NCBI GenBank assembly: GCA_015654925.1
Contig: JAATFX010000004.1
Coordinates: forward strand, 1 to 62,724
DNA from: Enterobacterales bacterium
GTDB taxonomy: Bacteria; Pseudomonadota; Gammaproteobacteria; Enterobacterales; Enterobacteriaceae
Reading direction: 5' to 3'
DNA: 62,724 nucleotides
Positions 1 to 9,641 of the stretch are shown here, piece by piece. Below the pieces are notes generated by a model. It had not been told where the DNA came from. It ran no database searches and was given only the letters and a program-made list of their open reading frames with translations. Each line of letters opens with the position of its first letter. Position 1 is the first letter of the stretch. Position numbers and translations under genes: made by a program.

Positions 1-39
1 GGTGAAATAAATTTTCAGGTGAGTTGGATCAGGGTCCTT

Positions 40-2679
40 ATGAACGAACAATATTCGGCAATGCGAAGCAACGTAAGTATGCTCGGGAAGCTTCTGGGCG
101 ACACCATAAAAGATGCGATGGGCGAGAATATCCTGGATAAGGTTGAAACCATCCGCAAGCTGTCAAAGTCCTCCCGTGCGGGTAGCGAATCGCATCGCCA
201 GGAACTGCTTTCCACGTTACAGAATTTATCCAACGACGAGCTGCTGCCGGTTGCCCGCGCATTCAGCCAGTTTTTAAATCTGACCAATACCGCGGAACAA
301 TTCCACGTCATTTCCCCTCACGGCGAAGCGGCGAATAACCCGGAAGGACTTGGCAAGGTATTTGCCCGCCTGAAAGAAAATAAACAGTTGGATGATAAAG
401 ACATCCGCGCCGCCGTGGAGTCGCTGTCGATTGAACTGGTGTTAACCGCCCACCCGACCGAAATTGCCCGCCGCACCCTGATTCACATGATGGTGGAAGT
501 GAATAGCTGCCTGAAACAATTGGATCACGGCGATTTGGCGGACTACGAGCGCAAGCAAATTATGCGCCGCCTGCGGCAGTTGGTGGCGCAATACTGGCAC
601 ACCGACGAAATCCGTAAAAACCGCCCCTCCCCGGTGGATGAAGCCAAATGGGGTTTCGCCAATGTGGAAAACAGCCTGTGGGAAGGCGTGCCGCAATATT
701 TGCGCGAGCTGAACGAACAGCTGGAAACCGTATTTGGCTACAAGCTGCCGGTGGAAAACGTGCCGGTGCGCTTTACGTCCTGGATGGGGGGCGATCGCGA
801 CGGCAACCCCAATGTCACCGCCGATATCACCCGCCGGGTATTGTTGCTGAGCCGCTGGAAAGCCGCCGATCTGTTTTTGCGCGACATTCAGGTGCTGGTG
901 TCCGAGCTGTCGATGACGGAATGCACCCCGGAACTGCGGGAGCTGGCGGGCGGCGATGAAGTACAGGAACCCTACCGCGTGGTCATGAAGCGCCTGCGCG
1001 CCCAGTTGAACGGCACCCAGAACTGGCTGTCCGCGAAGCTCAGGGGTGAACTGGTATTGCCGCCGGAAGACCTGCTGGAACATAACGATCAGCTATGGGC
1101 GCCTCTTTACGCATGCTATCAATCGTTAAAAGCCTGCGGCATGAGCATTATCGCCAGCGGCCAGCTATTGGATACGCTGCGGCGCATTAAATGCTTTGGC
1201 ATCCAATTGGTACGCATCGATGTGCGCCAGGAAAGCACCCGGCATACCGAGGCCCTGAGCGAAGTGACCCGTTATCTGGGCTTGGGGGATTATGCCAGCT
1301 GGTCGGAAGCCGATAAACAGGCCTTTTTGATTCGTGAACTGAATTCCAAGCGTCCGCTGCTGCCGCGCTATTATCAGCTTAGCGACGAGACGCGCGAAGT
1401 ATTGGAAACCTGCCGGGTGATTGCCGATGCCCCGGAAGGGTCTATTGCCGCCTACGTTATTTCCATGGCGCGCACTCCTTCCGATGTTCTGGCGGTACAC
1501 TTGCTGCTGAAAGAAGCCGGCTGCCAATTTACCCTGCCGGTGGCGCCGCTATTCGAAACGCTGGATGATTTGAATAACGCCGATGACGTCATGAGCCAAT
1601 TGTTGAGCATTGATTGGTATCGCGGCATTATCCAGGGCAAGCAGATGGTGATGATTGGTTATTCGGATTCCGCCAAGGATGCGGGAGTGATGGCCGCATC
1701 ATGGGCGCAGTACCGCGCGCAGGACGCCTTGATCAAAACCTGTGAAAAAGTCGGCATTGCGCTGACCTTGTTCCATGGACGCGGCGGCTCCATCGGCCGC
1801 GGCGGCGCGCCGGCCCATGCGGCCTTGCTGTCGCAACCCCCCGGGAGCCTGAAAGGCGGTCTGCGCGTGACCGAGCAGGGCGAGATGATTCGCTTTAAAT
1901 TTGGTTTGCCGGAAGTCGCTATCAGCAGCCTGGCGCTGTATACCGGCGCTATCCTGGAAGCCAATTTGTTACCGCCGCCGGAACCCAAGCAGGCGTGGCG
2001 CTCGCTCATGGACGATCTATCTACCACCTCGTGCAATATGTATCGCGGTTATGTGCGAGAAAATCCCGATTTTGTGCCTTATTTCCGCTCGGCAACGCCG
2101 GAGCAGGAATTGGGTAAATTACCCCTGGGGTCACGTCCGGCAAAACGGCGGCCCACCGGCGGCGTGGAGAGCCTGCGCGCCATTCCCTGGATATTCGCCT
2201 GGACCCAAAACCGCCTGATGCTGCCCGCCTGGCTGGGCGCCGGCGCGGCGTTGCAAAAAGCGGTGGATGAAGGCAAGCAAAACGAGCTGGAAGCGATGTG
2301 CCGCGATTGGCCGTTCTTCTCCACCCGCATCGGTATGCTCGAAATGGTATTCGCTAAATCGGATTTGTGGTTGGCGGAATATTATGACCAGCGCCTGGTG
2401 GACGAAAAATTATGGCCGCTGGGAAAACAGCTGCGCAAACAGCTCGCCGATGATATCAACGTCGTGCTGACCATTGCCAACGACGATCATCTGATGGCCG
2501 ATCTGCCGTGGATTGCCGAGTCCATCGCGCTGCGCAATGTCTATACCGATCCGTTGAACGTGCTGCAGGCGGAGCTCCTGCATCGTTCGCGCCAGCAGGA
2601 ACAACCGGACCCCCGGGTCGAGCAGGCATTGATGGTGACCATCGCCGGCGTGGCGGCGGGTATGCGTAATACCGGCTGA
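40..2679 (+). CDS. ppc: phosphoenolpyruvate carboxylase
   Basis: Carboxylates phosphoenolpyruvate to oxaloacetate in the cytoplasm, refilling the TCA cycle. The 879-residue protein is close to the 883 residues of E. coli Ppc and collinear with it. Visible motifs are the catalytic-histidine block VLTAHPTE (about residue 135), [15 protein letters not shown] (about 245) and the glycine loop [14 protein letters not shown] (about 575); the C-terminus ends AGMRNTG as in the family. An in-frame GTG lies 21 bases upstream, but the ATG giving [11 protein letters not shown] matches the known N-terminus. The gene converges on metF and shares a bidirectional terminator with it. In E. coli ppc lies between argE and argCBH; here metF follows, so the neighbourhood differs. 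Identification is essentially certain. Confidence 0.98.
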   Translation: MNEQYSAMRSNVSMLGKLLGDTIKDAMGENILDKVETIRKLSKSSRAGSESHRQELLSTLQNLSNDELLPVARAFSQFLNLTNTAEQFHVISPHGEAANNPEGLGKVFARLKENKQLDDKDIRAAVESLSIELVLTAHPTEIARRTLIHMMVEVNSCLKQLDHGDLADYERKQIMRRLRQLVAQYWHTDEIRKNRPSPVDEAKWGFANVENSLWEGVPQYLRELNEQLETVFGYKLPVENVPVRFTSWMGGDRDGNPNVTADITRRVLLLSRWKAADLFLRDIQVLVSELSMTECTPELRELAGGDEVQEPYRVVMKRLRAQLNGTQNWLSAKLRGELVLPPEDLLEHNDQLWAPLYACYQSLKACGMSIIASGQLLDTLRRIKCFGIQLVRIDVRQESTRHTEALSEVTRYLGLGDYASWSEADKQAFLIRELNSKRPLLPRYYQLSDETREVLETCRVIADAPEGSIAAYVISMARTPSDVLAVHLLLKEAGCQFTLPVAPLFETLDDLNNADDVMSQLLSIDWYRGIIQGKQMVMIGYSDSAKDAGVMAASWAQYRAQDALIKTCEKVGIALTLFHGRGGSIGRGGAPAHAALLSQPPGSLKGGLRVTEQGEMIRFKFGLPEVAISSLALYTGAILEANLLPPPEPKQAWRSLMDDLSTTSCNMYRGYVRENPDFVPYFRSATPEQELGKLPLGSRPAKRRPTGGVESLRAIPWIFAWTQNRLMLPAWLGAGAALQKAVDEGKQNELEAMCRDWPFFSTRIGMLEMVFAKSDLWLAEYYDQRLVDEKLWPLGKQLRKQLADDINVVLTIANDDHLMADLPWIAESIALRNVYTDPLNVLQAELLHRSRQQEQPDPRVEQALMVTIAGVAAGMRNTG

Positions 2680-2694
2680 TACCCATCCTCAAGC

Positions 2695-2729
2695 AAAAAA
2701 AGCGGGCAGATTATCGCCCGCTTTTTTTA
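2695..2729. terminator. bidirectional rho-independent terminator, ppc/metF
   Basis: AGCGGGC and GCCCGCT pair around a short loop, with an A-run on the left and seven Ts on the right. It can end ppc on the plus strand and metF on the minus strand. Confidence 0.9.
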
Positions 2730-2750
2730 TAGTCTGGTGAATGAACCGGC

Positions 2751-3683
<933 letters not shown>

Positions 3684-3775
3684 TCATTACGCGTGATGTA
3701 GTTCGCAGGGCGTGGAGCGCTCAATATCGTTCGTAGAATTTGGTTCACTTCACGTCGCCACGGTCGGTCGGTTAT

Positions 3776-3799
3776 ATGCGTCTATACGTTTAGACGTCT
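3776..3799 (-). promoter_or_regulatory. MetJ operator (tandem met boxes) of metF
   Basis: On the minus strand three adjacent 8-mers read AGACGTCT, AAACGTAT and AGACGCAT, compared with the MetJ consensus AGACGTCT. A weaker fourth (TTCTATTT) may precede them. The site lies about 100 bases upstream of metF, and MetJ is encoded nearby at 9177-9494. Confidence 0.85.
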
Positions 3800-3888
3800 A
3801 AATAGAATTTGACCGAAATCGGCTGCCGAGTCAACATAATCATTGGATTCGATAGGGACAATTATTCAAGCATAATGAGAAAGTTTCA

Positions 3889-5097
3889 TCATATAAAGCC
3901 AACTACCTGGCTTCTTTGGTTTTGGAGCATATGGATAAGTTGATTGGCGATATCCATATTGCCATTTACCACCGCAATCTGCAAAGCGGTGCATCCATGT
4001 CCGTTCCGTGCATGGAGATTGAGGCCGGGGTGGCGCAGCAATTGGGCGAGCACCGCGGTGCTGCCGATGGACGCGCATTTATGCAGTGCAGTCCAACCCC
4101 ATTTATCGACCCCGTTTATATCGATGCCCGGTTTATCAATCAATAGCGAAACCAGATGCCGGTTGCCATTAGCCGTGGCATGATGCAAGGGGGTCCAGCC
4201 GCACTCGTTGGCATCATTCACGTTGATGCCAGGATGATTAAGCAACCGTTTCACAATGCCTTCATACTCCCTTTCCACGCCCATATTCAAAGGCGTCCAC
4301 CCCCTGTTATTCACCGGATTGACCGCAATATCGGCTCTATTTAACAGGTTAGCCACAATGGGTTCATGCCCGAAGCTCACCGCAATCATCAATGCCGTGT
4401 CGCCAAAGTGATTCTTGGCGTTCACATTAAGTTGCTGTTTACCCAGCAGCAGGGTGCAAATATAATCATAGCCGCGCAAGGCGGCTAATTGCAACGGTGT
4501 GCAATCGTTATTATAGGTCGCGTTAATATCAATATTCGGGCTTTTTAATAGCCGAGAAATTACGCTTTCAAATCCATAAAATAGCGCCAGATATAATGCC
4601 GTATTCCCATTTTCATCACGCGCATTTACATTTATTTGTGGGTCATTAATAAGCTCTTCTACAATTTCATCATGACAAAAAATTACTGCCTGATGTAAAC
4701 GATTGTCAAAAGGTCTACAGAACAGCGGCCTATCATTTACCATGCCCGAGACGCTGGATTTAGGGGGTGCGATGGCCGGGGAAGATCGGCTGGCAGAGGG
4801 ACCGAGCGCAGAATAACCGTCCATTTGCCCTACCACGGTCGGAATCACGGTCGGGATAATGCTGGAAATGGAGGCAATCGGAGTAAAATTCCCGGTCGTC
4901 CCCTCTTTCAACCGACTGTTCCCCGTCAACGCCGTTCGCACTCCACTTTCGCTATGATTATTTAAGGTTACCGTGCTGGTGGCCGCGGATTTTATTTCCA
5001 GTCGCATTTTTTTATTAATGGGATTTGACGAGTGCCCTTCTGAACAATCTAAATTGTTGTCCCGGATGACTTTATCGATAGGGGTTATATTATTCAT
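3889..5097 (-). CDS. ankyrin-repeat protein, candidate secreted effector
   Basis: A 402-residue protein without a signal peptide or membrane segment. Residues 1-130 are low-complexity and rich in Ser, Thr, Asn, Pro and Ile. Residues 131 to about 390 form about eight ankyrin repeats of 33-34 residues with the pattern GWTPLHHAT...LL..PGINVN. The repeat style (PGIxVN between units) is the same as in the F-box/ankyrin protein at 9638-11389, so the two are probably related. The 5' half and upstream DNA are visibly AT-richer than neighbouring genes, suggesting acquisition. It sits on the minus strand between metL and metF, which are usually adjacent. The polar, Ser/Thr-rich N-terminus is the sort seen in type III effectors, but that is inference; function is unknown. 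The Shine-Dalgarno sequence before the ATG is weak. The ORF and repeats are certain; the role is not. Confidence 0.85.
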   Translation of the reverse strand: MNNITPIDKVIRDNNLDCSEGHSSNPINKKMRLEIKSAATSTVTLNNHSESGVRTALTGNSRLKEGTTGNFTPIASISSIIPTVIPTVVGQMDGYSALGPSASRSSPAIAPPKSSVSGMVNDRPLFCRPFDNRLHQAVIFCHDEIVEELINDPQINVNARDENGNTALYLALFYGFESVISRLLKSPNIDINATYNNDCTPLQLAALRGYDYICTLLLGKQQLNVNAKNHFGDTALMIAVSFGHEPIVANLLNRADIAVNPVNNRGWTPLNMGVEREYEGIVKRLLNHPGINVNDANECGWTPLHHATANGNRHLVSLLIDKPGIDINGVDKWGWTALHKCASIGSTAVLAQLLRHPGLNLHARNGHGCTALQIAVVNGNMDIANQLIHMLQNQRSQVVGFI

Positions 5098-5216
5098 AGT
5101 GATTTACGTTCAGTTATTTACAGGGATCGATAGGATAAACAACCGGAAATAAACCTTCAAATATAAGTTTGGCAGTAACTCTTTTAAGAAAAAATATATT
5201 TAAGTTGGGACAAATA

Positions 5217-5248
5217 CAGGGTATATCCGCAAGCGCGGATATACCCTG
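5217..5248 (-). terminator. long perfect hairpin after metL
   Basis: Fourteen-base arms (CAGGGTATATCCGC and its exact complement) flank a four-base loop five bases past the metL stop. No good T-run follows on either strand, so it may act as a weak terminator or as an mRNA 3'-end protecting structure. Confidence 0.7.
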
Positions 5249-5253
5249 GAGTA

Positions 5254-7689
5254 TTACAACAATTGTGCCAGTCGGTTCAAGTCGGATTGTATCGCGCCGG
5301 CGGTAACGTCCCTTCCCGCACCCGGGCCGCGTATCACCAGCGGATTATCACGGTACCAACGGCTTTCGATGGCAAAAACATTATCGCATGGCAACAAGGA
5401 TGCGAGCGGATGCTCCGGCCTGACGGCCTCGACGCCGACCCGCGCTTTACCGTTCGCGTCGAACCGCGCGACGTAGCGCAACACCAGCCCCATTTCATTG
5501 GCCGCTTCCAGGCGCTGCACCATTTGTTGATTCAGCGCCTCGCCGTCTTCGAAGAATTGATCCACCGATCCCAGCACGCTGTCCGGCGAAACCAGCGACT
5601 CCACCCGCACCTGGTTCGGTTCGATTTCATAGCCCGCTTCCCGCGCCAGGATCACTAATTTACGCATCACATCCTGCCCCGATAAATCCACGCGGGGATC
5701 GGGTTCGGTTAGTCCCTGCTGCCAGGCCTGCTCCACCAGTTCGGTAAAGGGAACCGTGCCGTCGAACTGTAAAAACAGCCATGACAGCGTGCCGGAAAAA
5801 ATGCCGCTGATGGACAGAATGCTATCACCGCTATCGCGCAAATCGCGCACCGTATGGTTTACCGGCAGTCCGGCCCCCACGGTGGCGTTATATAACCAAT
5901 GGCGGCCGGTTTTGGCGAAAGCATCGCGGATTTGCCGGTAGTTGTCGCCGCTGGAGGCCCCCGCCAGCTTGTTGGCGCTGATCACATGAAAACCATAGCT
6001 GGCAAAATCCAGATACTGATCGGCCAGGGTCTCGCTGGCGGTAACGTCCAGTACCACTAAATCGTCATAGGGATGCGCGCGCATCCATAAAAACAGGTCT
6101 TCCGGCTCCTGCTCGATGGCCTCATCCCCAAAGAAGGCCAGCGCCCGGCTGGCGTTTAGTCCCTCGTAGCTGAGCAGGCTGCGGCGACTGTCAACCACGC
6201 CGCTCAGAATAAATTCAAAACCGGTGCGCGCAGAAAGGCTCTCTTGTTCCCGGGCAAAGAGCTCCAGCCAGCGCGACCCGATATTGCCCTTGCCAAATAA
6301 AATCAGGCCGATGCGTTTTTCAGCCCGGAACAGTGATGTGTGTAATCCCTGCACCACATGTTCGGTGGGGCCGACCCGCAACACCGCCACCAGGCTGATG
6401 CCGTCTTCCGCCTGCCAGAAAAATTCGACCGGCTGATATTTTAATTGCTGGTAAAAACGGTGGCAATGCAGCGGATTTTTCGCCACGCCCGCGCCGACCA
6501 TCGCGACCAGCACTAAACCCTCGCGCAAGTGTAATTGTCCCGGCAGATCCGCCTGTTGCAGGATCTGGAAGACACTGTTGACCACCTCGGAGGTATAGCA
6601 CAGTTGCAGCAGCCGCCGATCCCGATGGGCGCCAACGGCCAAGGGTTTGATCTGCGCGCGCTTTAACGCCAGTTCGAGTTCTTTTCGCGCGAGGTTGAAA
6701 TCATGCTGCGCCGCCACGGTAAGTTCGATCAGGCAGACGTCATCGTGGCTGGTGACGATTTTCGCCCCGGTTCCCGACGCCAGCACCCTTTCAATCCGGG
6801 TCGAACCCTGCTCGGGCTGATAGCTGCAGCGCAACAATAAATCGATGTTGCTGCCGGACACCGGTTGCAACGTGCGGGTATGCAATACCGGCGCGGCCAG
6901 GCGCGCCAGCTCGCTGGCTTCATCCAGCCGCAGCAGGGGCAACAAACAGGCATCTTTCACTTTACGCGGATCGGCGCTGTAGACCCCGGCCACGTCACTC
7001 CATATGGTCACGCGCGCCACGCCGGCCAATGCGCCGATTTGGGTGGCGGAATAATCGCTGCCATTACGCCCCAGCAATACGGTTTCCCCCGCCTGGTTAC
7101 GGCAAATAAAACCGGTGACCACCAGGCGCTTATTGGGATATTGGGTTAATAGTTGCTGTAATAACGGCCAGGAGCGGCCTTCATCTACCTGGGGTTGGGC
7201 TGCGTGTTCCGCCCGCAGGAAATCGCGGGCATCCAGCCAGATCGCGTCGATATCCTGCCGGTTGAGCACCGCCGCCATTAACCGCGCCGACCAGATTTCG
7301 CCATGGCCCACCACTTCGGCATATACGGCATCGGTGATTTGACCGTCAAGCAGCACCGCCAGCCGTTCCAGATCCGCCACAAACTCCGCCATCATTTGCT
7401 CCGCCAATTCGGGCGATAACAAGCCGCAGAACAGTTGATGCTGATAACGGCGTAAAGTCTGCTGGACCTGATGCGCGGAAAGACGATCGGTCTGACTAAG
7501 CTTCAGCCAGCTGATAAGCTGGTTGGTCGTGGTGCCCGCGGCGGAAACCACCATGAGATCGCCGGGATGGCTATATTCGGCCATGATGCCGGCTACCCGT
7601 TGGTAGCACTTCACATCGGCCAGGCTGCTGCCGCCAAATTTATGCAGTTGCCTGCCGGTCAAGCGTACCGTTGCTCCAAGAGAACTCAT
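5254..7689 (-). CDS. metL: bifunctional aspartokinase II / homoserine dehydrogenase II
   Basis: Catalyses the first (aspartate phosphorylation) and third (aspartate semialdehyde to homoserine) steps of the methionine branch. The 811 residues match E. coli MetL (810) nearly end to end. The N-terminal kinase domain has KFGGSSLADVKCY (about residue 17) and GRNGSDYSAT. A middle regulatory-like region follows, and the C-terminal dehydrogenase domain (from about 465) has the NAD(P) loop LFGKGNIGSRW and the NATVGAGLPVNHTVRDL motif. It follows metB with a gap of two bases, giving a metBL operon driven from the MetJ-regulated promoter upstream of metB. In E. coli metF follows soon after; here an ankyrin gene intervenes. 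Confidence 0.98.
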   Translation of the reverse strand: MSSLGATVRLTGRQLHKFGGSSLADVKCYQRVAGIMAEYSHPGDLMVVSAAGTTTNQLISWLKLSQTDRLSAHQVQQTLRRYQHQLFCGLLSPELAEQMMAEFVADLERLAVLLDGQITDAVYAEVVGHGEIWSARLMAAVLNRQDIDAIWLDARDFLRAEHAAQPQVDEGRSWPLLQQLLTQYPNKRLVVTGFICRNQAGETVLLGRNGSDYSATQIGALAGVARVTIWSDVAGVYSADPRKVKDACLLPLLRLDEASELARLAAPVLHTRTLQPVSGSNIDLLLRCSYQPEQGSTRIERVLASGTGAKIVTSHDDVCLIELTVAAQHDFNLARKELELALKRAQIKPLAVGAHRDRRLLQLCYTSEVVNSVFQILQQADLPGQLHLREGLVLVAMVGAGVAKNPLHCHRFYQQLKYQPVEFFWQAEDGISLVAVLRVGPTEHVVQGLHTSLFRAEKRIGLILFGKGNIGSRWLELFAREQESLSARTGFEFILSGVVDSRRSLLSYEGLNASRALAFFGDEAIEQEPEDLFLWMRAHPYDDLVVLDVTASETLADQYLDFASYGFHVISANKLAGASSGDNYRQIRDAFAKTGRHWLYNATVGAGLPVNHTVRDLRDSGDSILSISGIFSGTLSWLFLQFDGTVPFTELVEQAWQQGLTEPDPRVDLSGQDVMRKLVILAREAGYEIEPNQVRVESLVSPDSVLGSVDQFFEDGEALNQQMVQRLEAANEMGLVLRYVARFDANGKARVGVEAVRPEHPLASLLPCDNVFAIESRWYRDNPLVIRGPGAGRDVTAGAIQSDLNRLAQLL

Positions 7690-7691
7690 AC

Positions 7692-8852
7692 TTACCTCTT
7701 CACCGCCGCCTGGAAAGCCTGTTCCAGATCGGCAATTAAATCTTCACTGTCCTCGATACCCACCGATAGCCGTAACAATGTCTCGGAGATGCCCGCGGCG
7801 GCGCGCGCTTCAGGCGCCATGCCCGCATGGGTCATGGTGGCGGCGTGAGATATCAGGCTTTCCACACCGCCCAGGGATTCGGCCAGGGTAAACAGCTCCA
7901 GGCTGGCGAGAAAACGGCGCAGCACGGATTCATCCCCGTTTAGTTCGAAGCTCAGCATGGCGCCGAACCCCTTTTGCTGGCGGCAGGCGATGTCATGGCC
8001 GGGGTTTTCCGGCAGGCCAGGATAATACAGCTTTTTCACCAGGGGTTGTTGCTGTAAATACGTCACAATATCCCCGGCATTGCTTTGCTGCTGCCGGATA
8101 CGCGGCGTAAGCGTGCGAATGCCGCGTAATAACAGATAGCTATCGAACGCCGAGCCGGTTACGCCGATATTATTGGCCCACCACGAGAGTTCCGTGGCCA
8201 GGGCGTCATCTTTGGCAATTACCGTGCCGGCGACCACATCCGAATGGCCATTGAGATATTTGGTACAGGAATGCACCACCAAATCGGCGCCCAATAGCAG
8301 CGGCTGCTGTAACGCCGGGCTCATAAACGTATTATCCACCACGCAAATAGCGCCTTTTTGATGGGCCGCCTGGCAAATCGCGGCGATATCCACCACCCGC
8401 AGTAGCGGATTGCTGGGCGTTTCAATCAGTACCAGTTTGGGATTTTCGTCCAGCGCCGCCCGTAACGCCGCGTCATCTCCCTGGTCGACGAACTTGACCC
8501 GGTACGCGCCGCGTTTACTCAAGCTATCGAATAGGCGATAGCTGCCGCCGTAACAATCATGGGGGGCCACCAGCAGATCGCCGGGTTGTAAAAAGACGGT
8601 GCAGACCAAATGAATCGCCGACATGCCGCTGCTGGTCATGACCGCCCCCGCGCCGCCCTCCAATTCCGCCAGCGCGCGCTGCACAACATCGCGGGTCGGA
8701 TTACCGCGCCGGGAATAATCATGGGCCCGTGGCTGATTAAAATCGGTAAAATTATAGGTGCTGGAAAGCGTAATCGGGGGAACGACGCAGCCGAACTGTT
8801 CATCATTATTCAACCCGCTGCGAACTGCAATGGTGGCCTGCTTGCGCGTCAT
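7692..8852 (-). CDS. metB: cystathionine gamma-synthase
   Basis: PLP enzyme that joins O-succinylhomoserine and cysteine into cystathionine. The start giving MTRKQATIAVRSGLN was chosen. It makes 386 residues, the E. coli length, and has AGGA at the right distance. The longer frame starting at 8933 would run through the MetJ operator and is rejected. Conserved blocks are the SSGMSAIHLV region, VDNTFMSPALQQPL, the PLP-lysine block VHSCTKYLNGHSDVVAG (about residue 198), and the C-terminal SLGGVESLISHAATMTHA. First gene of the metBL operon, divergent from metJ. Confidence 0.98.
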   Translation of the reverse strand: MTRKQATIAVRSGLNNDEQFGCVVPPITLSSTYNFTDFNQPRAHDYSRRGNPTRDVVQRALAELEGGAGAVMTSSGMSAIHLVCTVFLQPGDLLVAPHDCYGGSYRLFDSLSKRGAYRVKFVDQGDDAALRAALDENPKLVLIETPSNPLLRVVDIAAICQAAHQKGAICVVDNTFMSPALQQPLLLGADLVVHSCTKYLNGHSDVVAGTVIAKDDALATELSWWANNIGVTGSAFDSYLLLRGIRTLTPRIRQQQSNAGDIVTYLQQQPLVKKLYYPGLPENPGHDIACRQQKGFGAMLSFELNGDESVLRRFLASLELFTLAESLGGVESLISHAATMTHAGMAPEARAAAGISETLLRLSVGIEDSEDLIADLEQAFQAAVKR

Positions 8853-8911
8853 GTACTCGCATCCTGACTGTTGCTGAAGAGTGGAGGTGAAAGAGTAAAC
8901 CGCCCAGAGAT

Positions 8912-8943
8912 AGACGTCAATACATCTGGACATCTAAACTTCT
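8912..8943. promoter_or_regulatory. MetJ operator in the metB-metJ intergenic region
   Basis: Four consecutive 8-mers read AGACGTCA, ATACATCT, GGACATCT and AAACTTCT, in register with the met-box consensus AGACGTCT. They lie 60-90 bases upstream of the metB start. The whole 8853-9176 stretch between the divergent metB and metJ genes contains only this operator and the presumed promoters. Confidence 0.9.
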
Positions 8944-9176
8944 TTGCGTATAGATTGAGCAATGCATTAATAACAGCTAAAATTATGAGGGTTTTAGGTG
9001 TTAAAATCTAATCCACTTTTACCCCTACCGAACGGCCGGGTCGAGAGCGGAGCGATACGAAAAGTTTATAAATCGCAAAATACGCGGGCATTAAGTAGTG
9101 GGAAAGATGCAGTTACGGCATAATCAGCTCGTTTTTAGCATATTATATTCATTTAATGAGAACATTAAGGTATCCC

Positions 9177-9494
9177 ATGGCGGAATGGAAAGGCGAATAT
9201 GTCAGCCCTTATGCTGAACATGGTAAAAAAAGTGAGCAGGTAAAAAAAATTACGGTATCCATTCCGCTGAAGGTTCTGAAGATCCTTACCGACGAACGAA
9301 CCCGGCGGCAGGTCAATAATTTGCGCCATGCCACTAACAGCGAGCTGCTTTGCGAAGCGTTCTTGCATGCTTTTACCGGTCAGCCGCTACCTGATGATAA
9401 CGATCTGCGTAAAGAACGCAGCGATGAAATTCCTGAAGTGGCCAAAGAGATGATGCGCGAAATGGGCATCGATCCGGAAACCTGGGAATACTAA
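9177..9494 (+). CDS. metJ: methionine repressor MetJ
   Basis: Ribbon-helix-helix dimeric repressor that binds met boxes with S-adenosylmethionine as corepressor. The 105 residues are almost identical to E. coli MetJ, including the DNA-contacting strand [16 protein letters not shown] (residues 22-37), the [20 protein letters not shown] helices and the ending GIDPETWEY. The start MAEWKGEY is preceded by AAGG at 7-base spacing; an upstream in-frame ATG would add seven residues and is not favoured. It is divergent from metB. Its operators are at 8912-8943 and 3776-3799. Confidence 0.98.
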   Translation: MAEWKGEYVSPYAEHGKKSEQVKKITVSIPLKVLKILTDERTRRQVNNLRHATNSELLCEAFLHAFTGQPLPDDNDLRKERSDEIPEVAKEMMREMGIDPETWEY

Positions 9495-9567
9495 AAACCG
9501 ACTAAAATGGAAGTGGCGCGAACGGGAAGTTGTCACGGCCCGCGCTGCTGCCATTGGCGGCGGTTAT

Positions 9568-9597
9568 GCCGTTAAACACTATTTAAACGGCGTTTTT
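9568..9597 (+). terminator. likely rho-independent terminator of metJ
   Basis: GCCGTT pairs with AACGGC, with a bulged AT extension into the loop, and is followed by GTTTTT. It ends just before the start region of the F-box/ankyrin gene. Confidence 0.65.
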
Positions 9598-9608
9598 GAG
9601 GGGAAAGT

Positions 9609-9641
9609 ATGGTCATCGCCTTTTCCCTGCGGCTATCATGA
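9609..9641 (+). other. possible 10-codon leader ORF overlapping the next gene
   Basis: A strong Shine-Dalgarno (GAGGGG, 9598-9603) is followed five bases later by ATG GTC ATC GCC TTT TCC CTG CGG CTA TCA TGA. The TGA overlaps the ATG of the F-box/ankyrin gene as ATGA, the geometry of translational coupling. The downstream ATG has no good Shine-Dalgarno of its own. The ORF is so short that it may be coincidence. Confidence 0.35.

Noticed and set aside
442..1083. 213-codon minus-strand frame inside ppc
   Set aside because: Shadow of a highly conserved gene in a high-GC region; no recognisable domain.
8853..8933. Longer metB start adding 27 residues
   Set aside because: It would start inside the MetJ operator; the shorter start matches the known length and has a ribosome site.
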